Shown: positions 18,080 to 27,569 of the stretch, one piece after another
Layout of the letters: every line of letters begins with the position of its first letter
How positions within the stretch are numbered: the stretch's first letter is position 1
DNA from: Deltaproteobacteria bacterium
Lineage (GTDB): Bacteria > Desulfobacterota > Dissulfuribacteria > Dissulfuribacterales > QOAL01
Direction: 5' to 3'
Length of the DNA: 64,000 nucleotides
NCBI GenBank assembly: GCA_015493475.1
Contig: WGDC01000089.1
Span: forward strand, 1-64,000
Program-made: the position numbers and the translations under genes
Notes under the pieces: model-generated
Databases searched by the model: none
What the model was told of the DNA's origin: nothing
What the model saw: the letters and a program-made list of their open reading frames with translations, nothing else

Positions 18080-18407
18080 AGTATATAACCTTTGAGACCC
18101 TGTTCATGTAAAAGGTAACCTGGATAACCTCCATTTCCCTTTTACCAAACAGCCTTCCAAGGATGGGTATTTTCCTGTGAAAGGGCGTAATGTCGTTATA
18201 GTAATACCACTGCTCAGTGCCTTTGTATGTCTTTGTAATATAATCAGGCTTCCCCACGAGATCCATCACCTGAGCCTTGGTCTGCCCCTTGCTGATAATG
18301 GAGGCATCCACCGCAAGATGATACTGTTTGTTGGCGCAGGAAGTAAGGCCAAGCGGAAAAATGCCGATAAAGACAAGGAGAACAATATATTTTTGTAATG
18401 TTTTCAT
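18063..18407 (-). CDS. BamE/SmpA-like small lipoprotein
   Basis: A 114-residue protein with a lipoprotein signal (lipobox LTSC, C24). The mature part fits the SmpA/OmlA fold: [15 protein letters not shown] is the typical turn that in BamE precedes the beta strands, followed by WYYYN and the strand-rich end. BamE is an accessory subunit of the outer-membrane beta-barrel assembly machine, but many paralogues have other roles. It heads the operon with pcm, yqaA and the SLOG gene. Its upstream region contains a large inverted repeat. Confidence 0.65.
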   Translation of the reverse strand: MKTLQKYIVLLVFIGIFPLGLTSCANKQYHLAVDASIISKGQTKAQVMDLVGKPDYITKTYKGTEQWYYYNDITPFHRKIPILGRLFGKREMEVIQVTFYMNRVSKVIYYVAEK

Positions 18408-18430
18408 GAGCTTTTCCGAAAAATTTTTAA

Positions 18431-18474
18431 TGACATTAATCTATTGTTCAAATCTTTTCAAATAGATGTTGTCA
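18431..18474. promoter_or_regulatory. Large dyad in a divergent promoter region
   Basis: TGACA...ATCTATT pairs with AATAGAT...TGTCA (5 plus 7 bp, small internal loop, 15-base centre) between the divergent BamE-like and zinc-ribbon genes. It could be an operator serving both directions. CATAAT at 18473-18478 overlaps its right arm and could be a -10 box for the plus-strand gene. Confidence 0.35.
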
Positions 18475-18513
18475 TAATGGCGAGTTATTAATAATATTAA
18501 AGGAGCATTGGCT

Positions 18514-18849
18514 ATGAGGTGCAAGAAATGTGGTTGGATCAGCTTTGATTGGTTCGATACCTGTGGAAGGTGCGGAAAGTCCTTAGAGGACGAAAAAAAG
18601 GCCGTGGGACATTTCGTATCCAACATGGAACCGGTAAACTGGTTCAAGATTGACCTATCCTCCCAAGCGCCGGAAGCCGGTAACATGGAAACTGAGGCTA
18701 CAGGCCACCTGTCTGAAATCGACGTATCTGATCTTGTCGCTTCGGGAAATGACAACAGGCCAGAAGAAATTGATCTCGAAGAGGTTGAGCTCAAACGGAT
18801 AGCGGAAGACCAGGACTTTCAGAAGGCCCTCGACGAAATAGCAAAATAG
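18514..18849 (+). CDS. Small zinc-ribbon protein of unknown function
   Basis: A 111-residue protein whose N-terminus has two CxxC knuckles (CKKC at 3-6 and CGRC about 17-20), a likely single zinc site. The rest is acidic and low in complexity, with no recognisable domain. ATG 18514 is chosen because AAAGGAG stands 8 bases upstream; a TTG at 18508 is also possible. It is followed with essentially no gap by the rRNA methyltransferase gene, whose translation may depend on it. I do not recognise a family beyond the ribbon. Confidence 0.6.
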   Translation: MRCKKCGWISFDWFDTCGRCGKSLEDEKKAVGHFVSNMEPVNWFKIDLSSQAPEAGNMETEATGHLSEIDVSDLVASGNDNRPEEIDLEEVELKRIAEDQDFQKALDEIAK

Positions 18850-18851
18850 AT

Positions 18852-20177
18852 CTGGCGATAGAAACCTGCATCGAAATTGAAAAGGTCGTTTACGGGGGAA
18901 AGGGCCTTGGCAAAATAGACGGCAAGGCAACCTTTGTACCCTACTGCCTTGCCGGGGAAAAACTCAAGGTCGTCATCACAAGGGCCAAGAGAAGATGGTC
19001 AGAGGCAAGGATAACCTCAATACCTGAGCCGAGCCCTCACAGGATAGCCTCCCCCTGTACGCATTTCACAAAGTGCGGCGGGTGCCATTTTCAGCATATC
19101 CCCTACGAAAGACAGCTGCGTCTAAAGGAAAAAATACTCACCTCCATTTTTACCGAGGCCAAACAAGACGGGCTTATTAAACCTATCCTGGCCTCTCCTG
19201 TTACTTACGGATACAGGGCTAGGACCCGCCTTTCCCTTTACCGTGAAGGGGGAGAAACAGGGCTCGGATTTTACAGAGAAGGAACGAGACGGGTCGAGCC
19301 CGTAAAAAAGTGCGTAGTACTTACCAACAGGATAAACGAGATCATGGCAAGGCTCGAAGAAACCATGAGCCAGATACTTGCGCAAGAAACATCATCCACG
19401 GACCACGTGCGCATTGAACATGGCCTCCCTTCCAACAGCGCTTTTCTTACACTAACGTTCAATAAACGCGTCCGCGACAGGCTGTTAAAGAAAGTGCGTG
19501 AACTTTCGGGCCGCCTTGGGGCCTCCCACAGGATACTTGGGAAAAAGGCGCTGTTCTTTTGGGGCAGGGATGGCCTTTGCTTCTACAGCCACCCAGAACT
19601 TGCCCCAAGGGGCCTATTTTGCAAGCCCGGAAACTTTTTCCAGTCTAACCTACGGCAGAACAGGGCCCTCGTGGAAATCGTGACGTCCATGGTGGAAAAA
19701 ACGGGCAGCAGAAACATTATCGAGTTCTTTTGTGGCTCGGGAAACCTTTCCATACCGATAGCGCGAAAGGGTTTCAATATAAAGGCCTTCGAGATAGACA
19801 GAAAGGCCGTGAAATCGGCGCGAAGGAACGCAAACAGAAACGGCTGCGGGGACAGGGCCGTTTTTTACGAGGCGAATCTTTTTAAAATCGGGACCACGCC
19901 TCCCGGAAATTCCAGGGCAGATACGGTGGTTTTAGACCCGCCCAGGGCAGGGGCAAAAAGGCTATGCGGAATCATGAAACGGATTTCTCGAGCCTCCGTC
20001 ATCTACGTATCCTGTGACCCCATGACACTGAAAAGAGACGTCAAAATACTGGAAGAACAGGGATTCAGCCTTGTCAGTCTTCAGCCCATAGATATGTTTC
20101 CCCAAACCTACCACATGGAAACCGTGGCCCTTTTAGTGGCCCGGAACCCTTTGCACACAGGGGGGTCCAAAAAGTAA
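18852..20177 (+). CDS. TRAM-domain 23S rRNA (uracil-5-)-methyltransferase, RlmD/RumA-like, atypical start
   Basis: A SAM-dependent m5U methyltransferase. The frame encodes a TRAM domain (VVYGGKGLGKIDG), an iron-sulfur motif (CTHFTKCGGC), the SAM site FFCGSGNLSIPIA, and the catalytic DPPRAG and YVSCDP motifs, about 441 residues from 18852. There is no ATG, GTG or TTG between an in-frame stop at 18786 and the ATG at 19344, which would delete the TRAM and cluster regions. The likeliest starts are CTG 18852 or ATA 18846, the latter overlapping the upstream TAG as ATAG. The exact rRNA target (U1939 or U747) is not decided. Confidence 0.82.
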   Translation: MAIETCIEIEKVVYGGKGLGKIDGKATFVPYCLAGEKLKVVITRAKRRWSEARITSIPEPSPHRIASPCTHFTKCGGCHFQHIPYERQLRLKEKILTSIFTEAKQDGLIKPILASPVTYGYRARTRLSLYREGGETGLGFYREGTRRVEPVKKCVVLTNRINEIMARLEETMSQILAQETSSTDHVRIEHGLPSNSAFLTLTFNKRVRDRLLKKVRELSGRLGASHRILGKKALFFWGRDGLCFYSHPELAPRGLFCKPGNFFQSNLRQNRALVEIVTSMVEKTGSRNIIEFFCGSGNLSIPIARKGFNIKAFEIDRKAVKSARRNANRNGCGDRAVFYEANLFKIGTTPPGNSRADTVVLDPPRAGAKRLCGIMKRISRASVIYVSCDPMTLKRDVKILEEQGFSLVSLQPIDMFPQTYHMETVALLVARNPLHTGGSKK

Positions 20178-20238
20178 AATTCCAAAATTGGAAACCATAG
20201 GCATTTAAAAGCAGTACGCTTCATGGAGGGCCTCACCC

Positions 20239-21306
20239 CTATATCTCTACGGTGCTGTGATCCCCAATCATCAGGCGCAGGGATCCCTTCAGGCCGCCTG
20301 GCTTCCTCACTGTCGCATTCCTCCCTATCAGGCTGTCTTCAAGCCGCACGACACCCTCAATCTCTGACTCTTCCAGGATGACTACGTGCTCCACCACAGA
20401 ATCCTTGATGCAGGTGCGCCTTCCAATGCTGGAAAAAGGACCCACGAATGAATTTTCCACCCTGGCACCCTCGCCTATAACCACAGGTCCCCGTATTGTG
20501 CTCCTGACGACCGTTGCTCCACTTGCCACCTCAACGCGGCCCTCTACGGTGCTATCCTGGTCCACCTGGCCATCTATTCTTCTACAGGTATATTCATCAA
20601 GCACCGTGGTGTTCGCCGCCAGGAAATCATCTTTTTTCCCTGTATCGAGCCACCATGAATCCAGTATTTCGCCCGTTACCTGGTGGCCTGAATCCATGAG
20701 CGCCTGGATGGCATCCGTTATCTCGAGCTCACCGCGCCAGGATGGCCGGATGCTATCTATGGCCCCGTGTATGACGGGAGAAAAGATATAGACTCCAACA
20801 AGGGCCAGATTGGAGGGCGGCACCTTGGGTTTCTCCACGAGCCTTACAATGTTGCCATCGCCATCTAGCTCGGCCACACCGAAGGCCCTAGGGTCCTCAA
20901 CCTCCTTGAGAAATATCATGCATTCTGCGCGCGAGTCCTCGAACCTCTCCACCGCCTCACTTATGCCACTTCCAAGCAGGTTATCACCGAGATACATGAC
21001 GAAATCGTCTCCCGCGAGATAATCCCTGGCGGTCTTCACCGCATGAGCAAGCCCCAGGGGCCTGTCCTGGATGATGTAGCTGATCTCAATGCCCCAGTTC
21101 CTCCCGTCTCCAAGGTAGCCTCGCACCTCTTCCTGGGTCTCCGGGGCGACTATAACCCCCGTTTCCCTGATGCCCGCTTCCATGAGATGATTCATAACGT
21201 ATCCGAGTATGGGCTGGTTGGCCACGGGGACAAGCTGCTTCGCCAGAGTATGGGTAAGGGGCCTGAGCCTCGTTCCCTTGCCTCCGCTTAAAACAAGCGC
21301 CTTCAT
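20239..21306 (-). CDS. Glucose-1-phosphate thymidylyltransferase, long (RmlA-long) type
   Basis: A 355-residue sugar nucleotidyltransferase. The intact GGKGTRLRPLT signature, YLGDNLLG metal site and VEKPKVP lysine site indicate activity. From about residue 240 a hexapeptide beta-helix region follows, as in the long RmlA type found in many bacteria and archaea. It would make dTDP-glucose or a related sugar nucleotide for surface polysaccharide. No rmlBCD genes are adjacent. It lies 3 bases after tsaE on the same strand. Confidence 0.82.
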   Translation of the reverse strand: MKALVLSGGKGTRLRPLTHTLAKQLVPVANQPILGYVMNHLMEAGIRETGVIVAPETQEEVRGYLGDGRNWGIEISYIIQDRPLGLAHAVKTARDYLAGDDFVMYLGDNLLGSGISEAVERFEDSRAECMIFLKEVEDPRAFGVAELDGDGNIVRLVEKPKVPPSNLALVGVYIFSPVIHGAIDSIRPSWRGELEITDAIQALMDSGHQVTGEILDSWWLDTGKKDDFLAANTTVLDEYTCRRIDGQVDQDSTVEGRVEVASGATVVRSTIRGPVVIGEGARVENSFVGPFSSIGRRTCIKDSVVEHVVILEESEIEGVVRLEDSLIGRNATVRKPGGLKGSLRLMIGDHSTVEI

Positions 21307-21309
21307 TGT

Positions 21310-21783
21310 TCAGCCTCCTTGCTGAAAAAACTCTTGTCCTGATAGCTCAACAGATGCCTCCACCTCTGCTTGCCTCGTCCCGTCCTCCATGAGCGTTAAA
21401 TTGATCCTGACAAAGGGGCATTCCAGGGACTCGGTCATGAATTCCGCCCATTCTACAACAACGAAGAAACCCCTTTCAAGGTACTCGTCAAGGCATAATT
21501 CATATACGTCTGCCCCGTTGCCAAGCCTGTACAGGTCAACATGCGCTACTGGCAGGCGTCCGCCATGATACTCGTGTATTACCGAAAACGTAGGGCTTGA
21601 AACCTGCCTCGGGTCAATGGATAACTCTTTACAAAGGTACATAGTCAGCGTCGTCTTCCCCGCCCCGAGATCCCCTGTCAGCAAGAGGGCCGTTGCAGGC
21701 ATAGCCATGCCTGCAACCGTCCTTGCAAGTGCAGCGGTATCTTTTTGTTTCTTGAGAGAAAGTATAATCTTCTTCATGTTCAT
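21310..21783 (-). CDS. tsaE: tRNA threonylcarbamoyladenosine biosynthesis ATPase TsaE
   Basis: A small P-loop ATPase that works with TsaB and TsaD to make t6A37 in ANN-decoding tRNAs. The Walker A motif GDLGAGKTTL, the switch segment SSPTFSVIHEY and DLYRL are present, and VVEWAE matches the family. ATG 21783 or 21777 fits family length (about 157 residues); the 5' extension to 21843 lacks support. MtaB, encoded at 1647-2951, uses t6A as its substrate. Confidence 0.9.
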   Translation of the reverse strand: MNMKKIILSLKKQKDTAALARTVAGMAMPATALLLTGDLGAGKTTLTMYLCKELSIDPRQVSSPTFSVIHEYHGGRLPVAHVDLYRLGNGADVYELCLDEYLERGFFVVVEWAEFMTESLECPFVRINLTLMEDGTRQAEVEASVELSGQEFFQQGG

Positions 21784-21909
21784 AAGCGGTTGCGGATATA
21801 AACGGCGGCCACGGATAAAGAACTTCGAGTGGAAAAGGTACACTTACTATAGTAATATCCGTTTTCGTTTCAAAGAAAAAAGAAAAAAACAAGGAGACAG
21901 CATATCAAA

Positions 21910-23847
21910 ATGGGCCTCAATGTTACGGAAAAGATAATTAAATCGCACATAGTGGAGGGGCAAATGAGCCCCGGACGGCCGGTCGCGATTAGGATAGACC
22001 AAACACTTACGCAGGATGCCACAGGCACCATGGCATACCTTGAGTTCGAAGCTATCGGGATCGACTGCGTGAAGACGAAACTATCCGTAAGCTACGTTGA
22101 CCACAATCTCATCCAGTCTGATTTCAGAAACGCGGATGACCACCGGTTTCTCCAGTCAATTGCCGCGAGGTACGGCATCTATTTTTCAAGGCCTGGTAAC
22201 GGCATCTGCCACCAGGTGCACCTTGAAAGATTTGCGGCACCGGGAAAAACCCTTCTTGGTTCTGACAGCCATACACCCACGGCAGGCGGCTGTGGAATGC
22301 TTGCCATAGGGGCAGGGGGGCTCGACGTGGCAATGGCGATGGCAGGGCAGCCCTTCTACCTGAACATGCCTGAGGTGATAGGGGTTCACCTGACAGGTTC
22401 CCTCCAGCCCTGGGTATCCGCCAAGGACGTCATCCTCGAGCTTCTTAGGCAGCTTTCCGTAAAGGGCGGTGTTGGAAGGGTCATGGAGTACTTCGGCCCT
22501 GGCGTTAAGACCCTTTCAGTAACAGACAGGGGCGCCATCGCAAACCTCGGGACCGAGCTCGGGGCGACTTCAACGGTATTCCCATCGGACGATATAACGA
22601 GGTCCTTTCTCTCGGCACAGGAGAGGGAGAAACAATGGACAGAACTTGTGGCAGACCCCGATGCCAGTTACTCCATGATCATGGAAATAGATCTTTCTTC
22701 CCTTGAGCCAATGATCGCCTGCCCATCGTCCCCGGATAATGTTAAAAAGGTCAGGGAAGTGGCAGGCAGGCCTGTATCCCAGGTAATAATAGGCTCTTGC
22801 GCCAACTCTTCTCTCAGAGACATAACGGTTGCGGCTAAGTCACTGGAAACAAGGCAGATACACAAAGACGTTAGCTTCGAGATAAACCCAGGAAGCCGCC
22901 AGGTCCTTGAAAATGCCGACGAAAAGGGAATCCTCCAGTCCCTTATCCATGCAGGGGCACGTATCCACCAGTGCGGTTGCCTTGGGTGCATAGGAATGGG
23001 CCAGGCCCCTGCTACCGACACCATATCACTGCGCACATTTACAAGAAATTTCCCTGGAAGAAGCGGAACCAAAAATGACAAGGTATATCTTTGTAGCCCT
23101 GAAACCGCCGTGGCTTCAGCCGTCAGGGGGCAGATAAGCGATCCAAGGGATATTGGCAAGCCACCGGAAATGCGGCTTCCGGAAACCCTCATAATAAATG
23201 ACAACGGGATCATTCCACCGTTGGAGGACGGCTCCGGCGTGAAGATAATCCGCGGCCCGAACATCAAACCACTTCCGGAATTCGATCCCCTTTCTGAAGA
23301 CCTTACCGGGCAGGTGGTACTGAAGCTAGGAGACAATATCACCACGGACCACATAATGCCTGCCGGGAGCAAGATACTGCCGCTCAGAAGTAATGTGCCT
23401 GCCATAAGCGAATTTGTCTTTTCGGCAATAGACCCCTCCTTTCCAAAAAGGGCGAAAGAAGCTCGGACCGTGATAATAGTTGGAGGAGAAAACTATGGTC
23501 AGGGTTCATCGAGAGAACATGCAGCCCTTGCCCCAAGATACCTTGGAGTTCGGGTAAAACTCGTGAAGAGCTTTGCCAGGATACACAAAGCAAACCTGAT
23601 AAATTTCGGAATAGTGCCGCTGACCTTTAAAAATCCTGACGATTATGAAAAAACGGAACAGGGAGAGACCCTTACCATACATAAAATCAGGAACGCCATA
23701 CTGTCAGGCGCCAGTACAGTTACTGTGGAAGGCTCAAACGGACGTAGCTTCGAGGCAAGGCTTGATCTGTCTGAACGAGACAGGTCCATCATAGCGGCGG
23801 GAGGATTACTCAACGCGGTAAGGGCGGAACTCGCAGGAGATGAATGA
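21910..23847 (+). CDS. Aconitate hydratase, Aquifex type
   Basis: A 645-residue aconitase that interconverts citrate and isocitrate with a [4Fe-4S] cluster. The cluster cysteines lie in GSCANSS and in HQCGCLGCIG. The swivel domain shows DNITTDHIMPAG and the substrate-binding GSSREHAALAP. The length and motifs fit the single-chain Aquifex/Desulfo-type subfamily (TIGR01342), shorter than AcnA or AcnB. AAGGAG lies 13 bases before the ATG, a rather long spacing. It leads the aro operon, overlapping aroE by 8 bases, which is an unusual pairing of TCA-cycle and shikimate genes. Confidence 0.9.
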   Translation: MGLNVTEKIIKSHIVEGQMSPGRPVAIRIDQTLTQDATGTMAYLEFEAIGIDCVKTKLSVSYVDHNLIQSDFRNADDHRFLQSIAARYGIYFSRPGNGICHQVHLERFAAPGKTLLGSDSHTPTAGGCGMLAIGAGGLDVAMAMAGQPFYLNMPEVIGVHLTGSLQPWVSAKDVILELLRQLSVKGGVGRVMEYFGPGVKTLSVTDRGAIANLGTELGATSTVFPSDDITRSFLSAQEREKQWTELVADPDASYSMIMEIDLSSLEPMIACPSSPDNVKKVREVAGRPVSQVIIGSCANSSLRDITVAAKSLETRQIHKDVSFEINPGSRQVLENADEKGILQSLIHAGARIHQCGCLGCIGMGQAPATDTISLRTFTRNFPGRSGTKNDKVYLCSPETAVASAVRGQISDPRDIGKPPEMRLPETLIINDNGIIPPLEDGSGVKIIRGPNIKPLPEFDPLSEDLTGQVVLKLGDNITTDHIMPAGSKILPLRSNVPAISEFVFSAIDPSFPKRAKEARTVIIVGGENYGQGSSREHAALAPRYLGVRVKLVKSFARIHKANLINFGIVPLTFKNPDDYEKTEQGETLTIHKIRNAILSGASTVTVEGSNGRSFEARLDLSERDRSIIAAGGLLNAVRAELAGDE

Positions 23848-24679
23848 GCAGACAGTGACCATTGACGCGGCCACCTGCCTGTACGGGATCATAGGCAGGC
23901 CTGTGCGACACAGCCTCAGCCCGGTTATGCACAATGCGGCCTTTTGTAGGCTCGGAATAAATGGAGTCTACCTAGCCTTTGACACAGACGATACCGCGCG
24001 GGCCTGCATGTCCATGCGCTGTTTGGGCATAAAGGGATATTCTGTTACAATCCCTAACAAGGAACGAATAATCAGTGAGCTTGATGAACCTGACGAGACC
24101 GTCTTGAGAATAGGGGCCTGCAACACCGTGAAGAACAGTGCAGGCCGTTTGTTTGGCACAAACACCGACTGGATCGGCGCTGTAAAGGCCATTGAGAAAA
24201 AAATGGACATCGCTGGTAAGACCGCTGTAATTCTCGGCGCAGGAGGCTCAGCGAGGGCCGTAATTTATGGGCTGAAAAAAAGCGGGGTTGACGTGACCAT
24301 CTGCAACCGCACGGTAGAAAAGGCCGAAAAGCTCGCAAAGGAATTCAATTGCAAGGCCGCGGGGATTGGCCATGCAGAAAAGATACGAGCTGACATACTC
24401 ATAAACACCACTCCCGTCGGCATGGGAAGCCTCAGCGGTACAAGCCCAGTCTCAGGCCAGGGGGTAATGAATTATGGCCTTGTCATGGACATAGTATACT
24501 CGCCTCCCGTAACAAGGCTTTTACAATACGCCATGAACGCAGGCAGGGCCGCAATAAACGGCCTTGAGATGTTACTTGTTCAGGCAATGGCACAATTTGA
24601 ATACTGGACGGGGAGGCCTGCGCCTGAAGAGACCATGAAAAAAGCCTTAGAATATGCAATCAGCCATGAAACCCATTGA
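23840..24679 (+). CDS. aroE: Shikimate dehydrogenase
   Basis: It reduces 3-dehydroshikimate to shikimate with NADPH. The substrate-binding SLSPVMHNAAF, the catalytic lysine in VTIPNKE and the NADP loop GAGGSARAVIYGL followed by NRT are all present. At 279 residues it has normal length. The ATG lies inside the 3' end of the aconitase gene, and its own 3' end overlaps aroA, so translation is coupled through the operon. Confidence 0.93.
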   Translation: MNEQTVTIDAATCLYGIIGRPVRHSLSPVMHNAAFCRLGINGVYLAFDTDDTARACMSMRCLGIKGYSVTIPNKERIISELDEPDETVLRIGACNTVKNSAGRLFGTNTDWIGAVKAIEKKMDIAGKTAVILGAGGSARAVIYGLKKSGVDVTICNRTVEKAEKLAKEFNCKAAGIGHAEKIRADILINTTPVGMGSLSGTSPVSGQGVMNYGLVMDIVYSPPVTRLLQYAMNAGRAAINGLEMLLVQAMAQFEYWTGRPAPEETMKKALEYAISHETH

Positions 24680-25937
24680 GATAGAGGTACCTGGCTCGAA
24701 GAGCATCACGCAGCGCGCGCTCGTCATAGCTGCCCTGTCGCGGGGAGACTCTGTACTGCTTTCCCCCCTTGACAGTGAAGACACCCTGCTTTTGAGAAAG
24801 GCCCTCCGGACCTTTGGAGTAACCATAGATGATAGCGGGGCGGGGTGGAAAATAAAGGGCCGGACTGGGCACCTGGCCTGTCCGGGAGGTGAGATATTCA
24901 TGGGCAATAACGGCACGGGCATAAGGTTCATGATGTCCGTAGCCGCCCTTGCACATCCATGTTTAACGGTGCTTACTGGGAAAAAACGCATGGAGGAAAG
25001 GCCTGCCGGGCCCCTGATAGAAGCCCTCAGGCAACTCGGTGTTCGGGCCGAGAGCGTGAAGGGTACTGGATGCCCTCCTGTAAGGATTGCCTCTGACGGG
25101 CTTAAAGGCGGCAGGGCGATGTTATCGGCATCAACTAGTAGCCAGTTTCTTTCCTCTCTGCTCCTGGTTTCTCCCTATGCCAACAAACCCGTTACCATAC
25201 AACTTGATGGCAGGGTCGTTTCCAGGCCCTACGTAGACATTACCCTAAGGGTCATGTCTGACTTCGGCATAGAGGTTGAGGAAAAAGACAACGCCTACTC
25301 GGTACCAATGGGCCAATACACTGCAAGAACATATACCGTGGAGGCAGATGCGTCGAGCGCATCCTACTTCTTTGCGGCAGCCGCGGTAACAGGTGCTCCG
25401 GTGACAGTGACAAATATGCCCCCGGAGCCTATACAGGGTGACGCATCCTTCGTTGAACTTCTGAGGAGGATGGGGTGCATGGTCGAACGAACCGACTCCG
25501 GGACGCTCGTAAAAGGGCCGGGCAAGGCTCGGCTGAAAGCCATAGACGTAGACATGTCGAGATGGCCGGACGTTGTTCCCACCCTGGCAGTGGTTGCCTC
25601 GTTTGCAAAGGGCACGACGAGAATAACTAACGTTGAGCACCTGCGGATAAAGGAGACAGACAGGATAAAGGCCGTCGTTAACGAGCTGAGGAGGATAGGC
25701 TGCGAAGCGGAAGAACTGAGAGACGGTCTCGTGGTCCATGGAAACGCGGAAAGGTTGCAGGGCGCAACCATCAGGACCTACGATGATCACAGGATAGCAA
25801 TGTGTTTTGCAGTTGCTTCTCTGTTGGTTAAGGGCATAGACTTCGACGACAGGCGTGTGGTACAAAAATCTTTTCCGATGTTCTGGGACTACTGGGAAAG
25901 GCTCGAGAGGGAAATCTCCGAGAAGGACCTTATATGA
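24666..25937 (+). CDS. aroA: 3-phosphoshikimate 1-carboxyvinyltransferase (EPSP synthase)
   Basis: It joins shikimate-3-phosphate and phosphoenolpyruvate. N-terminal PGSKSITQRAL and the internal GNNGTGIRFM, LRIKETDR and DDHRIAM motifs form the active site. ATG 24666 is used because the family normally begins a few residues before PGSKS; ATG 24654 is also possible, and neither has a clear ribosome site. About 423 residues. In many EPSP synthases the PEP loop reads GNAGT; here Ala is Asn (GNNGT). It overlaps aroE and aroK. Confidence 0.93.
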   Translation: MKPIEIEVPGSKSITQRALVIAALSRGDSVLLSPLDSEDTLLLRKALRTFGVTIDDSGAGWKIKGRTGHLACPGGEIFMGNNGTGIRFMMSVAALAHPCLTVLTGKKRMEERPAGPLIEALRQLGVRAESVKGTGCPPVRIASDGLKGGRAMLSASTSSQFLSSLLLVSPYANKPVTIQLDGRVVSRPYVDITLRVMSDFGIEVEEKDNAYSVPMGQYTARTYTVEADASSASYFFAAAAVTGAPVTVTNMPPEPIQGDASFVELLRRMGCMVERTDSGTLVKGPGKARLKAIDVDMSRWPDVVPTLAVVASFAKGTTRITNVEHLRIKETDRIKAVVNELRRIGCEAEELRDGLVVHGNAERLQGATIRTYDDHRIAMCFAVASLLVKGIDFDDRRVVQKSFPMFWDYWERLEREISEKDLI

Positions 25938-26473
25938 AAAACAAGTCCAAAAAGATACTGCTTATTGGCTATCGGGCCACGGGCAAAACGGCTGTTGGCA
26001 GGGAACTCTCAAGGATGCTCGGGTGCCCCTTCAGGGACCTCGACCAGCTTATTGAGAAAAATGCAGGCCAGAACATCGCCGAGATAGTCGAGAGGCATGG
26101 TTGGGACGCTTTCAGAAAGCTTGAAAAGAGGCTGTTCGGAGAAATGATAGAAAACCCAAAAAGGTTCGTGCTTGCCTGTGGAGGCGGAGCCGTGATACAC
26201 CGTAAAGAGATGGAACAATGTGCCGAAAATGCGGCGGTGGTATGGCTCAAAGCCCCTGTAGAAACCATGCTCAAAAGGCTGCTTTCGGATCACAATACAC
26301 CGGTATCGAGGCCGTCACTTACCAGACTCGATGAAAGACATGAAATGGAGCAGATTTACATGGAACGAAGGCCCCTTTACGAAAAATATGCCCACATAGT
26401 CGTTGATACCGAAGACAAGAGTCCATTCCAAATAGCTCGGGAAATAGCAGAGGCCCTCAGGTATGGCTGGTAA
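25934..26473 (+). CDS. aroK: Shikimate kinase
   Basis: It phosphorylates shikimate at O3. The P-loop is GYRATGKTAVG, FRDLDQLIEK carries the magnesium and shikimate-binding Asp, and CGGGAV is the substrate-binding Gly-rich stretch. At 179 residues it has normal length. Its ATG overlaps the aroA stop (ATGA), and its end overlaps aroC by 11 bases. Confidence 0.93.
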   Translation: MKNKSKKILLIGYRATGKTAVGRELSRMLGCPFRDLDQLIEKNAGQNIAEIVERHGWDAFRKLEKRLFGEMIENPKRFVLACGGGAVIHRKEMEQCAENAAVVWLKAPVETMLKRLLSDHNTPVSRPSLTRLDERHEMEQIYMERRPLYEKYAHIVVDTEDKSPFQIAREIAEALRYGW

Positions 26474-27569
26474 CACCTTTGGAACGGCCTTTCGCGTAAC
26501 CACCTGGGGCGAGTCCCATGGACCTGCCCTTGGCGCCGTGATTGACGGCTGCCCTCCAAGGCTCAGGCTTTCGGAACAGATTATACAGGACGCCCTCGAT
26601 AAAAGAAAACCCGGAAAGGGAGGGCCTGTGGAGACCTCCCGGAAGGAGCCAGACCGGGTCCATATACTCTCGGGCACCTTTGAAGGCATGACCACTGGTA
26701 CGCCTCTTAGCCTCCTCATCTGGAACAAGGATGCAAGGAGTAAGTCTTATGACCACCTGAAGGAGATTTTCAGGCCCGGGCACGGAGACTACACCTACCT
26801 GAAGAGATACGGAATAAGGGATCACAGAGGCGGAGGCCGCTCATCCGGCAGGGAGACCGCAGCCCGTGTAGCCGCAGGGGCAGTGGCCCAGCTCGTGTTA
26901 GACCTGTTTCACATAGAGGTTCTGGCCTACACGGTATCCCTTGCCGGGGTTGATGCGGTACAGAGGGACTTGAAAGAGATAGAGAACAACAGGCTGTTCT
27001 GCCCCGACAGGGAAGCAGCCAAAAACATGGAAGTGGCGGCGCTCAGGGCCAGGTCCATTGGAGACTCTGTTGGTGGGATAGTGGAAGTCCTGGCCACAAG
27101 AGTGCCTGCGGGCCTGGGCGAACCGGTTTTTGATAAGCTCGATGCTGAAATTGCCAAGGCCCTGATGTCAGTGGGCGCGATAAAGGGTGTCGAAATAGGC
27201 TCTGGCATGAAGGCGGCATACATGACTGGTTCTCAAAACAACGATCCAATAGCCGCAGACCGCTTTGTGTCAAACAATGCGGGAGGCATTCTTGCTGGCA
27301 TCTCAAATGGAGAACCAATAATTGCGAAGGCGGCAGTCAAGCCAATACCTTCCATTTCCATGGAACAGGACACCATCGACACCAAGGGGCAGCCGTGTAA
27401 GATCAAGGTGGGTGGAAGGCACGACGCCTCGGCCATCCCGAGAATTGTCCCTGTACTAAAGGCCATGCTCCAGCTCGTTCTCGCAGATCACTTGCTGAGG
27501 CGTTTCCAGATAGAGATAACAGATCGCCACGCGTTTATAAGGGACAGACTCCATGGAAAACTCATTTAG
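26463..27569 (+). CDS. aroC: Chorismate synthase
   Basis: An FMN-dependent enzyme producing chorismate by loss of phosphate from EPSP. Family motifs include [12 protein letters not shown], the [15 protein letters not shown]-type segment (reading [12 protein letters not shown]) and [11 protein letters not shown]. 368 residues. The start overlaps aroK. The stop lies inside tyrA, continuing the translational coupling. Confidence 0.94.
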   Translation: MAGNTFGTAFRVTTWGESHGPALGAVIDGCPPRLRLSEQIIQDALDKRKPGKGGPVETSRKEPDRVHILSGTFEGMTTGTPLSLLIWNKDARSKSYDHLKEIFRPGHGDYTYLKRYGIRDHRGGGRSSGRETAARVAAGAVAQLVLDLFHIEVLAYTVSLAGVDAVQRDLKEIENNRLFCPDREAAKNMEVAALRARSIGDSVGGIVEVLATRVPAGLGEPVFDKLDAEIAKALMSVGAIKGVEIGSGMKAAYMTGSQNNDPIAADRFVSNNAGGILAGISNGEPIIAKAAVKPIPSISMEQDTIDTKGQPCKIKVGGRHDASAIPRIVPVLKAMLQLVLADHLLRRFQIEITDRHAFIRDRLHGKLI

